Shown here in pieces: positions 1 to 6,904 of a stretch of 24,993 nt of DNA. The DNA comes from JACPWY01 sp964603655 (GTDB lineage: Bacteria > Bdellovibrionota > FAC87 > UBA2466). The translations under genes and the position numbers were made by a program. A model generated the notes under the pieces. The model was not told the DNA's origin. It ran no database searches and saw only the letters and a list, made by a program, of their open reading frames with translations. Within the stretch, counting starts at the first letter, position 1; each line of letters begins with the position of its first letter. The stretch lies in contig CAZRVZ010000009.1 in the NCBI GenBank assembly GCA_964603655.1, positions 1-24,993 on the forward strand, in the 5' to 3' direction.

Positions 1-54
1 CTTCATATTTTCGAAGGAGAAGCCTCGCTTGCCTGATGTCTTTCGTTTGCCCAT
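1..54 (-). CDS. Start of probable antitoxin overlapping the toxin
   Basis: An open frame starts at ATG 54 on the minus strand and runs off the window. Its first residues are MGKRKTSGKRGFSFENMK. A near-perfect ribosome site (AGGAGG, complement of 62-67) lies 7-8 nt upstream, much stronger than anything in front of the toxin. HigB-type toxins are usually followed at once by an HTH (HigA/XRE-like) antitoxin, and the basic lead followed by a short FSFENMK segment fits such a start. Only 18 codons are visible, so the family cannot be seen. The overlap of at least 54 nt with the toxin frame is longer than is usual. Confidence 0.5.
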   Translation of the reverse strand, partial: MGKRKTSGKRGFSFENMK

Positions 55-298
55 TTTTGTTTCCTCCTAATACAAGTAAAACGAGTGAGCCCAATTCATC
101 TTTAACTCGGGCGAAGTACACTCTACGGCCACTTTTCCATCGCAACTCCGCCAGGCCATCACCCAAATCCTTGGCATCACCAAAATGGCCGTCGTTTTCC
201 ACACGAAGGATTCTGGCGTCCACTTGGGCTCTGCCCTTCGGATCGAGCTCCTCAAACCACTCAACAAACTCGGGCAGCCGTACGGACCTCAATTTCAT
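1..298 (-). CDS. RelE/HigB-type toxin (3' end cut by window edge)
   Basis: This is the 5' part (99 codons) of a small protein I read as a type II toxin of the RelE/ParE superfamily, of the HigB-like 'addiction module killer' group (HI1419 type). It begins MKLRSVRLPEFVEWFEEL. The family core is visible: an early W-F helix, a GDAKDLGDGLAELRW stretch, then SGRRVYFAR with the conserved RVYF strand, then LVLLVLGGNKNGQTKDI and a C-terminal helix. Family toxins are about 100 residues, so the stop should lie just beyond position 1. The start ATG follows a tandem palindromic operator (308-359) directly. A second ribosome site and start (ATG at 54) lie inside its 3' end in another frame, as expected for a toxin-first module. 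Members act as ribosome-dependent mRNA interferases; activity here is inferred. Confidence 0.8.
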   Translation of the reverse strand, partial: MKLRSVRLPEFVEWFEELDPKGRAQVDARILRVENDGHFGDAKDLGDGLAELRWKSGRRVYFARVKDELGSLVLLVLGGNKNGQTKDIRQARLLLRKYE

Positions 299-307
299 CT
301 TATTAAT

Positions 308-359
308 AGTGCCATATATGGCACTAAATTTCAAGTGCCATGGTGGCGCTTGATTTCAA
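308..359. promoter_or_regulatory. Tandem palindromic operator of the left toxin-antitoxin module
   Basis: Positions 308-325 form a perfect 18-bp palindrome (AGTGCCATATATGGCACT). Next to it, 335-359 is a degenerate second copy. Read on the minus strand, the two units (359-335 and 334-309) both start TTGAAAT and end ATGGCAC, with an AGYGCCA block between. The toxin ATG at 298 lies about 10 nt beyond. Toxin-antitoxin complexes normally repress their own promoter by binding such repeats, so autoregulation is the natural reading. I could not place a -35/-10 pair with standard spacing with confidence. Confidence 0.7.
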
Positions 360-484
360 ACGCGTTCTGCTCAAGGCTAGATTCCAATTGGTAGCCATCA
401 AATACTTTGCTCGTTCTCATATGGGCTCTTATTGGAAATTGAAACGGTGATCCTTGTGAGAGTGGCAAGAGCCAAAGGGGCAGG

Positions 485-634
485 ATGGTCGTGCCTCAAG
501 ATCCGGCTGAGGCCCCTCAATCGACTGCGAGACCAAGCGTAGAGGAATCGGGCTGGGGCTATCGAAAGGGAACCTCGGCCCTGCCCTTGGCGTACGATGC
601 AATGAGTAATCAACCACATGCACAAATAAGTTAG
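485..634 (+). CDS. Possible 49-residue protein (weak)
   Basis: An ATG at 485 is preceded by a purine-rich AAAGGGGCAGG, which could serve as a ribosome site. It opens a 49-codon frame rich in Pro, Ala, Ser and Glu in its first half, with an ESGWGYRKG segment in the middle, and it stops at 632-634. No family is recognised. The stop falls at the foot of the 614-676 hairpin and overlaps by 4 bp the stop of a minus-strand frame. It could as easily be chance. Confidence 0.18.
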   Translation: MVVPQDPAEAPQSTARPSVEESGWGYRKGTSALPLAYDAMSNQPHAQIS

Positions 635-676
635 AGATCCCAGTTGGTTTGCTCTCTATCAAATTTGTGCATGTGG
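614..676. repeat. Strong inverted repeat / hairpin
   Basis: Left arm 614-627 (CCACATGCACAAAT) is the exact reverse complement of right arm 663-676. Inside, 632-637 (TAGAGA) pairs with 653-658 (TCTCTA), leaving a 15-nt loop and a small internal bulge. No T-run follows on either strand, so it is not a standard rho-independent terminator. It sits where two short frames converge. It could be a rho-independent-like barrier, a structured RNA or the remnant of a small mobile repeat. Confidence 0.75.
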
Positions 677-888
677 GTGATGACACGTTGTGAATACAGG
701 CGATCCGCGAATGCGGTGACCGTGGGGCACGCACTGCCGTAGGGTGAAGCACGCCAGCTGGCGAGTTGTCCGCGGACCTTGTAACCCTTAACCCGCCGAT
801 CTTGAACCATCCTGTCTTCAATCGGGGGAAAAAAAATGACATGGCACGCGGAACACGCTATGCCGTTATATCGACGATAATAAAGCAC
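631..888 (-). CDS. Possible 85-residue protein with one CxxCH motif (weak)
   Basis: A minus-strand frame from GTG 888 to a TAA at 631-633 encodes a sequence with CSACH at residues 12-16. CxxCH is the attachment motif for c-type haem, but no signal peptide precedes it and there is no clear ribosome site before the GTG. It may be the remnant of a longer cytochrome-like gene, or chance. The in-frame TGA just upstream of the GTG rules out a longer frame there. Confidence 0.18.
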   Translation of the reverse strand: MLYYRRYNGIACSACHVIFFPPIEDRMVQDRRVKGYKVRGQLASWRASPYGSACPTVTAFADRLYSQRVITHMHKFDREQTNWDL

Positions 889-937
889 AGATTCGCTGTC
901 TCATTGGTACGGCCGCTTAGGGCCCGCCCTTAGTAAT

Positions 938-2158
938 CTAGCCGCCTAATTCCCCAAAAACATACGGAATCGCCTCGTAAGAATCCATGTTCAGGTGACA
1001 AACTCGAAAAAGTTTTCCGGCCTCGAGTGAGCCAAGCTGATCTTCCAAGTCCAGTGCTGCTGCGGCGTTGTAAGTGATCCCAGCTAAGGCCTCGGGTACG
1101 GTCATTTTCATTTGGCTGCAGGCGATCGTCGTCATGAGGGGAAGGTTGCGCGTCGGCGAGGTGCCCGGATTAAAGTTGGTGGACAGCGCGACCCTCGCAC
1201 CGGCATCGATGAGTGCGCGGGCCGGCGGGTAGCGCGTTCCGGTAAAAAGAGACGCTCCCGGTAATAGCACCGCCACCGTATCGCTCGACCCTAGTCGCGC
1301 GACGTTTTTTTCGGAAACGAAGTCCAGGTGGTCACAACTCGTGACTTTCAGATCAAGCGCCAGATCGGTGCCCCCGCTGTCGGTGAACTGATCGGTGTGC
1401 AGCTTCAATTTAAATCCGGCAAGCAGTGCCGATTCACACAAACGCCGGGCCTGCGCTACAGAGAAAAATCCGTCCTCAATAAATACATCGAAAAACCGGG
1501 CGAGCTTTTCCCGGGCAACCGTCGGAATCCAGGATCGGATGATTTCATCGACATATTCATCCGAGCGGCCCTTGAACTCGGGAGGAGTGGCGTGGGCCGG
1601 CATGAAGGTTGGCACCAAAAGCGCGGAACAGGTCGCTGAGAGCTCGCGCACACATTCCAGAATCTTCATTTCCGATTCCAGGGTTAGGCCATAGCCCGAT
1701 TTTATCTCGATCGTGCCCACCCCCCACTTCTGAAATCGCTCGATGTCGCTCGACGCCTGTTCCATCAGGTCAGTGCGTGAAGCCTCACGCGTTGGAATGA
1801 TCGTCGATAGGATGCCCCCTCCCTCGGCGGCTATCTCCCGATAGGTTTTTCCCGTCGACCTCAAAGCAAAATCGTGGTGGCGCGTCCCCCCGTACACTAG
1901 GTGCGTGTGACACTCGACGAGTTCGGGCATCCACAATTCGCCGGTGCAGTCGTAGCGGTTTACGATAGAACGCAGCGTTTCGGGTATCGAATCGGTGCGG
2001 CCAACCCACTCGATTCTATTGGACTCGGTGTTTACGGCTACCGCCGCCATTTCGATCAGGCCGAGATCCTCGGCGTTTGGCTTGCGGCCATCTTTTTTGG
2101 CAACACCGGAGAGCGTCAGACACTGGGAGATATTTTCGTATAGAAGTAGGTGGTTCAT
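938..2158 (-). CDS. hutI: Imidazolonepropionase
   Basis: HutI hydrolyses 4-imidazolone-5-propanoate to N-formimino-L-glutamate, the third step of histidine breakdown, in the cytoplasm. The metal-binding HTH of the amidohydrolase fold is seen in ELVECHTHLVYGG (residues about 80-90 from the chosen start). It is followed by the HutI-typical GKTYREIAAEGGGI segment, KLHTDQF near the middle and TNFNPGTSPTRNLPLM late, all conserved in this family. I chose ATG 2158 because it forms an ATGA overlap with the hutH stop. A start at 2191 (11 codons longer) is possible but would lie inside hutH. The resulting 406 residues match the usual length. It is the last gene of the alaS-to-hutI operon. No hutU is present in the window. 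Confidence 0.95.
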   Translation of the reverse strand: MNHLLLYENISQCLTLSGVAKKDGRKPNAEDLGLIEMAAVAVNTESNRIEWVGRTDSIPETLRSIVNRYDCTGELWMPELVECHTHLVYGGTRHHDFALRSTGKTYREIAAEGGGILSTIIPTREASRTDLMEQASSDIERFQKWGVGTIEIKSGYGLTLESEMKILECVRELSATCSALLVPTFMPAHATPPEFKGRSDEYVDEIIRSWIPTVAREKLARFFDVFIEDGFFSVAQARRLCESALLAGFKLKLHTDQFTDSGGTDLALDLKVTSCDHLDFVSEKNVARLGSSDTVAVLLPGASLFTGTRYPPARALIDAGARVALSTNFNPGTSPTRNLPLMTTIACSQMKMTVPEALAGITYNAAAALDLEDQLGSLEAGKLFRVCHLNMDSYEAIPYVFGELGG

Positions 2159-3684
2159 AGGGAGCTCGTGAAAAATCCGGCCTGGACACAATTCCGATAG
2201 ATCTCTTCCGATTCGAGAAGGTCCTGCATTTTCTCGATGTCGGTGGCGATGAAGCGATCGTTTTCGAGCATCGGAATGTACCGCCTCACCAGCTGGTGCA
2301 GGTGTGCGGGCCCTACGCCAGGTTTCAAAGGTTTTCTCAAATCGAGGGCCTGACAGGCCGCCAATGCCTCGATCGCAAGCACGTACTGGGTATTTTTCAA
2401 AATCACCTTGGCCTTACGGGCGCCAATCGGCCCCATGCTGTTGATATCTTCCTTGTCATTGTTAGTGGGTATGGAATCGGTGGATGCCGGGTGAGAGAGA
2501 AGTTTGTTTTCCGACACTAGACTCGCCGCCGTGTATTGGGGAATCATGAATCCGGAGTTAAGGCCTTCGTTTCGAATCAGAAACGTGGGCAGCTCGCTGA
2601 AAACAGGATTCAAAAGCTTTACTAATCTGCGTTCGGAGACATTTGAAAGTTGTGCCAGGGCGATGCCCAATAGATCGAGCGCGAACGCGATCGGTTGACC
2701 GTGAAAATTACCACAGGAGACGATCTCCCCCGTGTCGGGATTTACCAGCGGGTTGTCGGTGGCCGCGTTGAGCTCGACCTCCAGGGTCGTCTTAACATGA
2801 TTTAGTAAATCGCGGCAGGCACCGTGAATTTGAGGCGCACACCGAATCGAATAGGGATCCTGGACGCGATCACAATTGATGTGACTCTGATAAATCTCAC
2901 TGTCGGCGAGGAAGCGGGTGACGTTTGCGGCCGAAGTCTTTTGGCCGCTGTGCGGGCGGGTCTGGTGAACCCAATCGACAAAGGCCCGGGGTGTCCCGAG
3001 AGTTCCCTCCAATGAGGTCGCGCAGATCAGGTCGGCAATATCGGCGAGCTGCAGCGCTCGTCCCAAATAAAGCGATGCCTGCGCCGTCATCTGCTGAGTC
3101 CCATTGGTCATAGACAGACCTTCTTTGGCCGCAAGCCGAAGCGGTTTCAGGCCGGCCTGGTGCATCGCCTCGCTCCCCGCCATTTTTTTTCCAGAAAAAA
3201 GCGCTTCACCTTCTCCGATGACCACCGCCGCCAAGTGCGCCAAGGGGGCCAAATCGCCGCTGGCTCCCACCGATCCCTTGGACGGGATGACAGGGTGAAC
3301 ACCGCGATTTAACATTTCCACCAACAACTCGACGAGCTCCAAGCGTACGCCGCTGAATCCCTTCGCGAGCACGTTGGCGCGCAAGAGCAAAATGGCGCGG
3401 GACTCCTCTTCCGGGTGGGGCTCTCCCACTCCCGCACAATGGCTGCGCACAAAGTTCAATTGGAGCTGCTCGAGGTCCTTGGGGGGTATCAAAACTTTTG
3501 AAAGAATTCCGAAGCCGGTGTTGATACTGTAGATTTTCTTGCCGCTGGCTATCGCCGCCTCGATATGAGCGCGCGATTTTTGAATGCGCGCTCGGGCTGG
3601 CGCCGATAAAGCGACCTTTTCTTTTTCGCGGACGATTCGAAAAAACTGAGGCAGTGTGAGCGAATTTCCATCTAGGTCGATCAT
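2155..3684 (-). CDS. hutH: Histidine ammonia-lyase
   Basis: HutH removes ammonia from L-histidine to give urocanate, the first step of histidine breakdown. The Ala-Ser-Gly triad that cyclises to the MIO electrophile is present at residues 141-143 within KGSVGASGDLAPLAHL, and the active-site loop YSINTGFG lies at 52-59. NTNDKEDINSMG-type sequence (SIPTNNDKEDINSMGP) late in the protein and NPLVNPDTGEIVSCGNFHGQ in the middle are also typical. The 509-residue length is normal. The start overlaps the rpe stop and the stop overlaps the hutI start, both as ATGA, so translation is probably coupled on both sides. Confidence 0.97.
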   Translation of the reverse strand: MIDLDGNSLTLPQFFRIVREKEKVALSAPARARIQKSRAHIEAAIASGKKIYSINTGFGILSKVLIPPKDLEQLQLNFVRSHCAGVGEPHPEEESRAILLLRANVLAKGFSGVRLELVELLVEMLNRGVHPVIPSKGSVGASGDLAPLAHLAAVVIGEGEALFSGKKMAGSEAMHQAGLKPLRLAAKEGLSMTNGTQQMTAQASLYLGRALQLADIADLICATSLEGTLGTPRAFVDWVHQTRPHSGQKTSAANVTRFLADSEIYQSHINCDRVQDPYSIRCAPQIHGACRDLLNHVKTTLEVELNAATDNPLVNPDTGEIVSCGNFHGQPIAFALDLLGIALAQLSNVSERRLVKLLNPVFSELPTFLIRNEGLNSGFMIPQYTAASLVSENKLLSHPASTDSIPTNNDKEDINSMGPIGARKAKVILKNTQYVLAIEALAACQALDLRKPLKPGVGPAHLHQLVRRYIPMLENDRFIATDIEKMQDLLESEEIYRNCVQAGFFTSSL

Positions 3685-4349
3685 GAACCAACACCCTGCC
3701 TAAGCGCCTGAATTTCGTTGGCGTAATCGCGCGCCGAGAGAAGCCCGGTCCCCATCACCACGATATCCACCCCGGCTGCGACTACCGCCGCCAGATTATC
3801 CCGTTTTACTCCACCGTCGATTTGAATCCTCTGCGTGGGTTTCAACATCTGCTTGAGCTTTTTCACCTTGTCCAGCGCCTCTGGCATAAAACCCTGCCCG
3901 CCGAAGCCGGGATTCACACTCATTACGAGAAAATAATCCGCCAGCTCCAACACAGAATCCAATGAGCTCAAACTCGTCTGGGGATTTAGTGCCACTCCTG
4001 CCTTCATATTGAGAGACTTTATTTGAGCGAGAGTGTCGGCGAGGCGTGGGCATGCCTCGACATGAACCGAAATCCAGTTGCAACCCGCACGCGCGAAATC
4101 CTCGAGATAACGATCGGCATTCTCGATCATTAGATGTGCGTCAAACGGGAGCTGCGTCAGCGGGCGCAAACTCTCGATGACGCAAAAACCGATGGTGAGG
4201 TTGGGCACGAAATGGCCATCCATGATGTCGAAGTGAAACAGATCGGCGCCAGCGGCCTCGAGATCTCGAACCTCATTTCCCAGATGAGCCATATCGGCCG
4301 CGAGCAGACTGGGGGCTATCTGAAATCGATTCTGCGAAATTGCTGCCAC
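3681..4349 (-). CDS. rpe: Ribulose-phosphate 3-epimerase
   Basis: Rpe interconverts ribulose 5-phosphate and xylulose 5-phosphate in the pentose phosphate pathway. The TIM-barrel signatures are clear: IAPSLLAADMAHLG at the start, FDIMDGHFVPNLTIG with the metal and catalytic Asp, HLMIEN, SVNPGFGGQGF and IDGGVKRDN near the end. I chose GTG 4349, which gives 222 residues, the usual size, and has GGAG 5 nt upstream. A GTG at 4388 would add 13 residues encoded inside a 22-bp tandem repeat and is also reachable by ribosomes leaving fmt. The stop overlaps hutH as ATGA. The link to hutH is positional only; no shared pathway is obvious. Confidence 0.95.
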   Translation of the reverse strand: MAAISQNRFQIAPSLLAADMAHLGNEVRDLEAAGADLFHFDIMDGHFVPNLTIGFCVIESLRPLTQLPFDAHLMIENADRYLEDFARAGCNWISVHVEACPRLADTLAQIKSLNMKAGVALNPQTSLSSLDSVLELADYFLVMSVNPGFGGQGFMPEALDKVKKLKQMLKPTQRIQIDGGVKRDNLAAVVAAGVDIVVMGTGLLSARDYANEIQALRQGVGS

Positions 4350-4354
4350 TATTA

Positions 4355-4420
4355 CTCCGCTCTCACTCCACGCTGGCTCCGCTCTCACTCAACATTCACT
4401 CCGCGATCACTCCACTTTTG
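4355..4420. repeat. Three tandem copies of a 22-bp unit at the fmt/rpe junction
   Basis: Units start at 4355, 4377 and 4399, each beginning CTCCGC and sharing TCACTC. The first two are identical over 14 bp (CTCCGCTCTCACTC). On the minus strand every unit supplies a GGAG ribosome-site core and a GTG or TGA. The array covers the fmt stop (4407-4409) and both candidate rpe starts. As 22 is not a multiple of 3, gain or loss of a unit would change the reading frame of anything translated through it. Confidence 0.85.
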
Positions 4421-5336
4421 GGTACGGAAAGTTTCCGCGGAAGCCAACAAGAAACTCTGCAATATCAACGGGTTTTCTATTCTCCGGCTGGATCGCTGTC
4501 AAGGCGAGCCGCCCGCTGCCGCACTGAATTTGAAGACTTCTCTTGGAATCACAGATGACATTCCCAGGTGCCCCGTGGCCCTGGGTCACCTGGGTTCGAA
4601 TAATCTTAACTCTCCGACCGCCCAAACGAAATTCGGTACCGGGCCAGGGGAGCGTCGAACGCACCTGATTTTGAATCTCGATTGCCGATCGCGTCCAATC
4701 AATGCGGGAGTGGGTTCGATCCAATTTGGGGGCGAACGTGGCGAGCGACTCGTCCTGGGTTGTGAGTATGCAGCTACCCGCCTCCATTTGCTTGAGAGCT
4801 TCGACCAAGAGGCGCGTGCCGGGTTCGATCATCCTGTCGAGCAGTTCGGTGCTGGTATCCTCGTCTTTAATCGCGATTTCTTCCTGAAGAATTACTTCAC
4901 CTGAGTCCAGTCTCTTAGCCATTTTTTGAACCGTAATCCCCGTGACCGAATCGCCGTTCCAGATCGCCCATTGAACTGGTGCCGCCCCCCGATACCGGGG
5001 CAATAACGATCCATGCAGATTGATCAGGAATAGGCGAGGCAAAGAGAGTAGAGCCTCGCGTAGGATCTGCCCAAATGCCACGACGACGAGAGTGTCCAGT
5101 TGCGCCGCTTGCAATTGACTCAAGACAATTTCCGCGTTCACAGCATCCGTTTCGATAAGATCCAAACCGTGTGCTCGGGCAAATGTGCCGACTGCCGTGG
5201 GCTGTGTCTTTTGCCCGCGCCCAAAAGCCTTGGCCGACTGGGTCACCGTTATCTCGGGCGGGCCGTAGGACGTCACGACACCCTCGAGCACTCGACTTGC
5301 AAACTGCGGACTGCCCAAAAATGCGTATTTCAACAT
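4407..5336 (-). CDS. fmt: Methionyl-tRNA formyltransferase
   Basis: Fmt transfers the formyl group of 10-formyltetrahydrofolate to Met-tRNA(fMet), making the initiator tRNA. The catalytic Asn106, His108 and Asp144 are in place within INLHGSLLPRYRGAAPVQ and KRLDSGEVIL. The C-terminal tRNA-binding domain is present, and the total of 309 residues is normal. The substrate-side loop that usually reads PDRPAGRG is SAKAFGRG here (residues 34-41), so the PD pair is lost. The start lies 3 nt after the def stop, the usual def-fmt pairing. Its stop falls in the third copy of the 22-bp repeat. Confidence 0.96.
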   Translation of the reverse strand: MLKYAFLGSPQFASRVLEGVVTSYGPPEITVTQSAKAFGRGQKTQPTAVGTFARAHGLDLIETDAVNAEIVLSQLQAAQLDTLVVVAFGQILREALLSLPRLFLINLHGSLLPRYRGAAPVQWAIWNGDSVTGITVQKMAKRLDSGEVILQEEIAIKDEDTSTELLDRMIEPGTRLLVEALKQMEAGSCILTTQDESLATFAPKLDRTHSRIDWTRSAIEIQNQVRSTLPWPGTEFRLGGRRVKIIRTQVTQGHGAPGNVICDSKRSLQIQCGSGRLALTAIQPENRKPVDIAEFLVGFRGNFPYPKVE

Positions 5337-5339
5337 GAG

Positions 5340-5837
5340 CTAGGGCGCCAATGCCTTTTCCAGTTTTCGTTTGAGGAGTCGCCGTTTTAGAGAAGATAGC
5401 CGATCGATAAACAGTATGCCATCCAGGTGATCATACTCGTGTTGAATCGCCACCGCCAAAAGTTCCTCGGCCTCTATCTTTTGCTCGCGTCCGTGCCGGT
5501 CCAGATACTTGAGACAAATGCGCGCGGCTCGGCTCACCGTTTCGGTAAATCCCGGCAGCGAAAGACAACCCTCATCCCAATTGGCTTTGCCGGAGCGACT
5601 TACCCATTCGGGGTTGATAAATTCGTAAAGTTTTTCATGGCGTTCGTCTTGAACCCCGATGTCCACCATGAAAACGCGATAAAAGAACCCGACCTGCGCT
5701 CCGGCCAAACCAATGCCACGAGATCGATACATTGTCCGAGCCATATCGTCGAGAGTTCGGTGAAGTTCAGTGCCAAAGCTTATCACGGGTACTGATACTT
5801 TGCGTAGGCGCTCATCCGGGTATTTTAGGATTTCCAT
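5340..5837 (-). CDS. def: Peptide deformylase
   Basis: Def removes the N-formyl group from new proteins, the counterpart of fmt next door. All three metal-site motifs are seen: GIGLAGAQ at 41-48 (usual form GxGLAAxQ, so one Ala is Gly), EGCLS at 89-93 with metal-ligand Cys91, and HEYDH at 133-137 with His133, Glu134 and His137. The length of 165 residues is normal, with a basic C-terminal helix. The ATG overlaps the stop of the permease gene by one base (TGATG). Confidence 0.97.
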   Translation of the reverse strand: MEILKYPDERLRKVSVPVISFGTELHRTLDDMARTMYRSRGIGLAGAQVGFFYRVFMVDIGVQDERHEKLYEFINPEWVSRSGKANWDEGCLSLPGFTETVSRAARICLKYLDRHGREQKIEAEELLAVAIQHEYDHLDGILFIDRLSSLKRRLLKRKLEKALAP

Positions 5838-6904
5838 CAGCGTTTCCAGGCGATGAGTGAGATCGCCCCCATCAGAAAAACCAGATTAGAGGACCAGCCC
5901 GCCACGACCGGGGGGATATGGCCCCCCTTACCAATGGACAAGAAAACGCGAAATACCAATAAATAGACGAATACGATTCCAAAACAGAGGCCAATGCTGC
6001 GCGCCGAGGATTGGTGTTTCACAGCCTGTGTGACGAGTGCGACCGCAAACAATACAAATATCAATGGGGCGAAGATCAGCGCCATGCGTTCATGATACCC
6101 CACCTCGGATCGCGTGGTATCGAACCCGTAATTGCGATTGCGTTCGATATACTTGCGCAAATCTTTTAGGCGCATCATCGACTCCTCAAGGCGGAGGGTC
6201 CTGAAATCCGCTGGCTTTTCCGGAATGACTCCAACCCGACCCTTAAACGTAGTTGAAACCGGAAATCGCGTGTCGGGAAACTGCACGCTGAAACCGTCCT
6301 CGAGCGACCAGTCGTTGTTTATGAAACGGGCCGTCTTCGCCTGAATCCGCTCCCGCACGTGAAACTCCGGATCCATTAGATAAATATTGAGGTCTTCCAA
6401 GACGTTGCGATCGGGTAGATACCGTCCCACATTATAGATGACCCCAGCGCTTCGATACCAGAATCGCTCATTACCAAAGAGCAGGAGATGATCGGCTGAC
6501 GGGTCCATGCCTTGTTTGAGCAAGACCCTTCGTTTTTCGAAGTACGGAACCCAGGAATCGAAAATGAGAAAACATAGGGTTGATAATGTCGCAACGATGG
6601 CGAGAAAAGTGGAAACCAGGCGCCACAGGCTTACTCCACCCAAATAGAGCGCCAAGATCTCATTTTGGCGGGACATTGATGAGAGAATCATCATCGTTGC
6701 CATCAGGCATGCTACCGGAAGAAACTGCTGGAGCACTCCGGGAATCTGAAAGGCGTACAATTGGAAAATCTTCCCCAGCGTCATTTCCAGATCCCAGTAG
6801 CGTGTGAAAAAGTCGATGGACATGAAAAGGGTCGCAAGGCTGGCCCAGATGATCACAAAATAGATGCAGAACTCGCGGGAGAGGTACTTATCCAGCGTGT
6901 CCAC
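5837..6904 (-). CDS. lptG: LptF/LptG-family lipopolysaccharide export permease
   Basis: This 355-residue membrane protein belongs to the YjgP/YjgQ family. These form the inner-membrane channel that, with the LptB ATPase, pulls lipopolysaccharide from the inner membrane towards LptC. The N-terminus (LDKYLSREF, then a hydrophobic segment) is the family hallmark. Three more hydrophobic segments follow at about 60-125 and 270-355, with a soluble beta-rich periplasmic domain between them. The GTG start at 6904 overlaps the alaS stop by one base. LptF and LptG are usually adjacent; only one is present here, so the partner must be elsewhere and the F/G choice is uncertain. LptG is preferred from the overall fit, not from a diagnostic residue. 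Confidence 0.85.
   Translation of the reverse strand: MDTLDKYLSREFCIYFVIIWASLATLFMSIDFFTRYWDLEMTLGKIFQLYAFQIPGVLQQFLPVACLMATMMILSSMSRQNEILALYLGGVSLWRLVSTFLAIVATLSTLCFLIFDSWVPYFEKRRVLLKQGMDPSADHLLLFGNERFWYRSAGVIYNVGRYLPDRNVLEDLNIYLMDPEFHVRERIQAKTARFINNDWSLEDGFSVQFPDTRFPVSTTFKGRVGVIPEKPADFRTLRLEESMMRLKDLRKYIERNRNYGFDTTRSEVGYHERMALIFAPLIFVLFAVALVTQAVKHQSSARSIGLCFGIVFVYLLVFRVFLSIGKGGHIPPVVAGWSSNLVFLMGAISLIAWKR

Larger units (their letters stand above)
360..937. other. Gene-poor region between hutI and the toxin module
   Basis: About 580 bp without a gene I can name. It holds the 614-676 hairpin and two short open frames that converge on it: plus 485-634 (49 codons, MVVPQDPAEAPQSTARPSV...) and minus 631-888 (85 codons from GTG, with one CxxCH motif). 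Both lie downstream of the hutI stop. I saw no tRNA-like fold, no insertion-sequence ends and no terminator with a T-run. Confidence 0.5.

Noticed and set aside
429..842. A 137-codon minus-strand open frame
   Set aside because: Rich in Pro, Ser and Arg with no domain, no ribosome site, and it overlaps the other short frames. Likely non-coding.
2159..2191. A longer HutI start inside hutH
   Set aside because: ATG 2158 forms the ATGA overlap with hutH, the same junction type as rpe-hutH, and gives the usual length.
4134..4904. A 256-codon open frame on the plus strand
   Set aside because: It lies antisense to rpe and fmt, both certain from catalytic motifs. Its product shows no family features.
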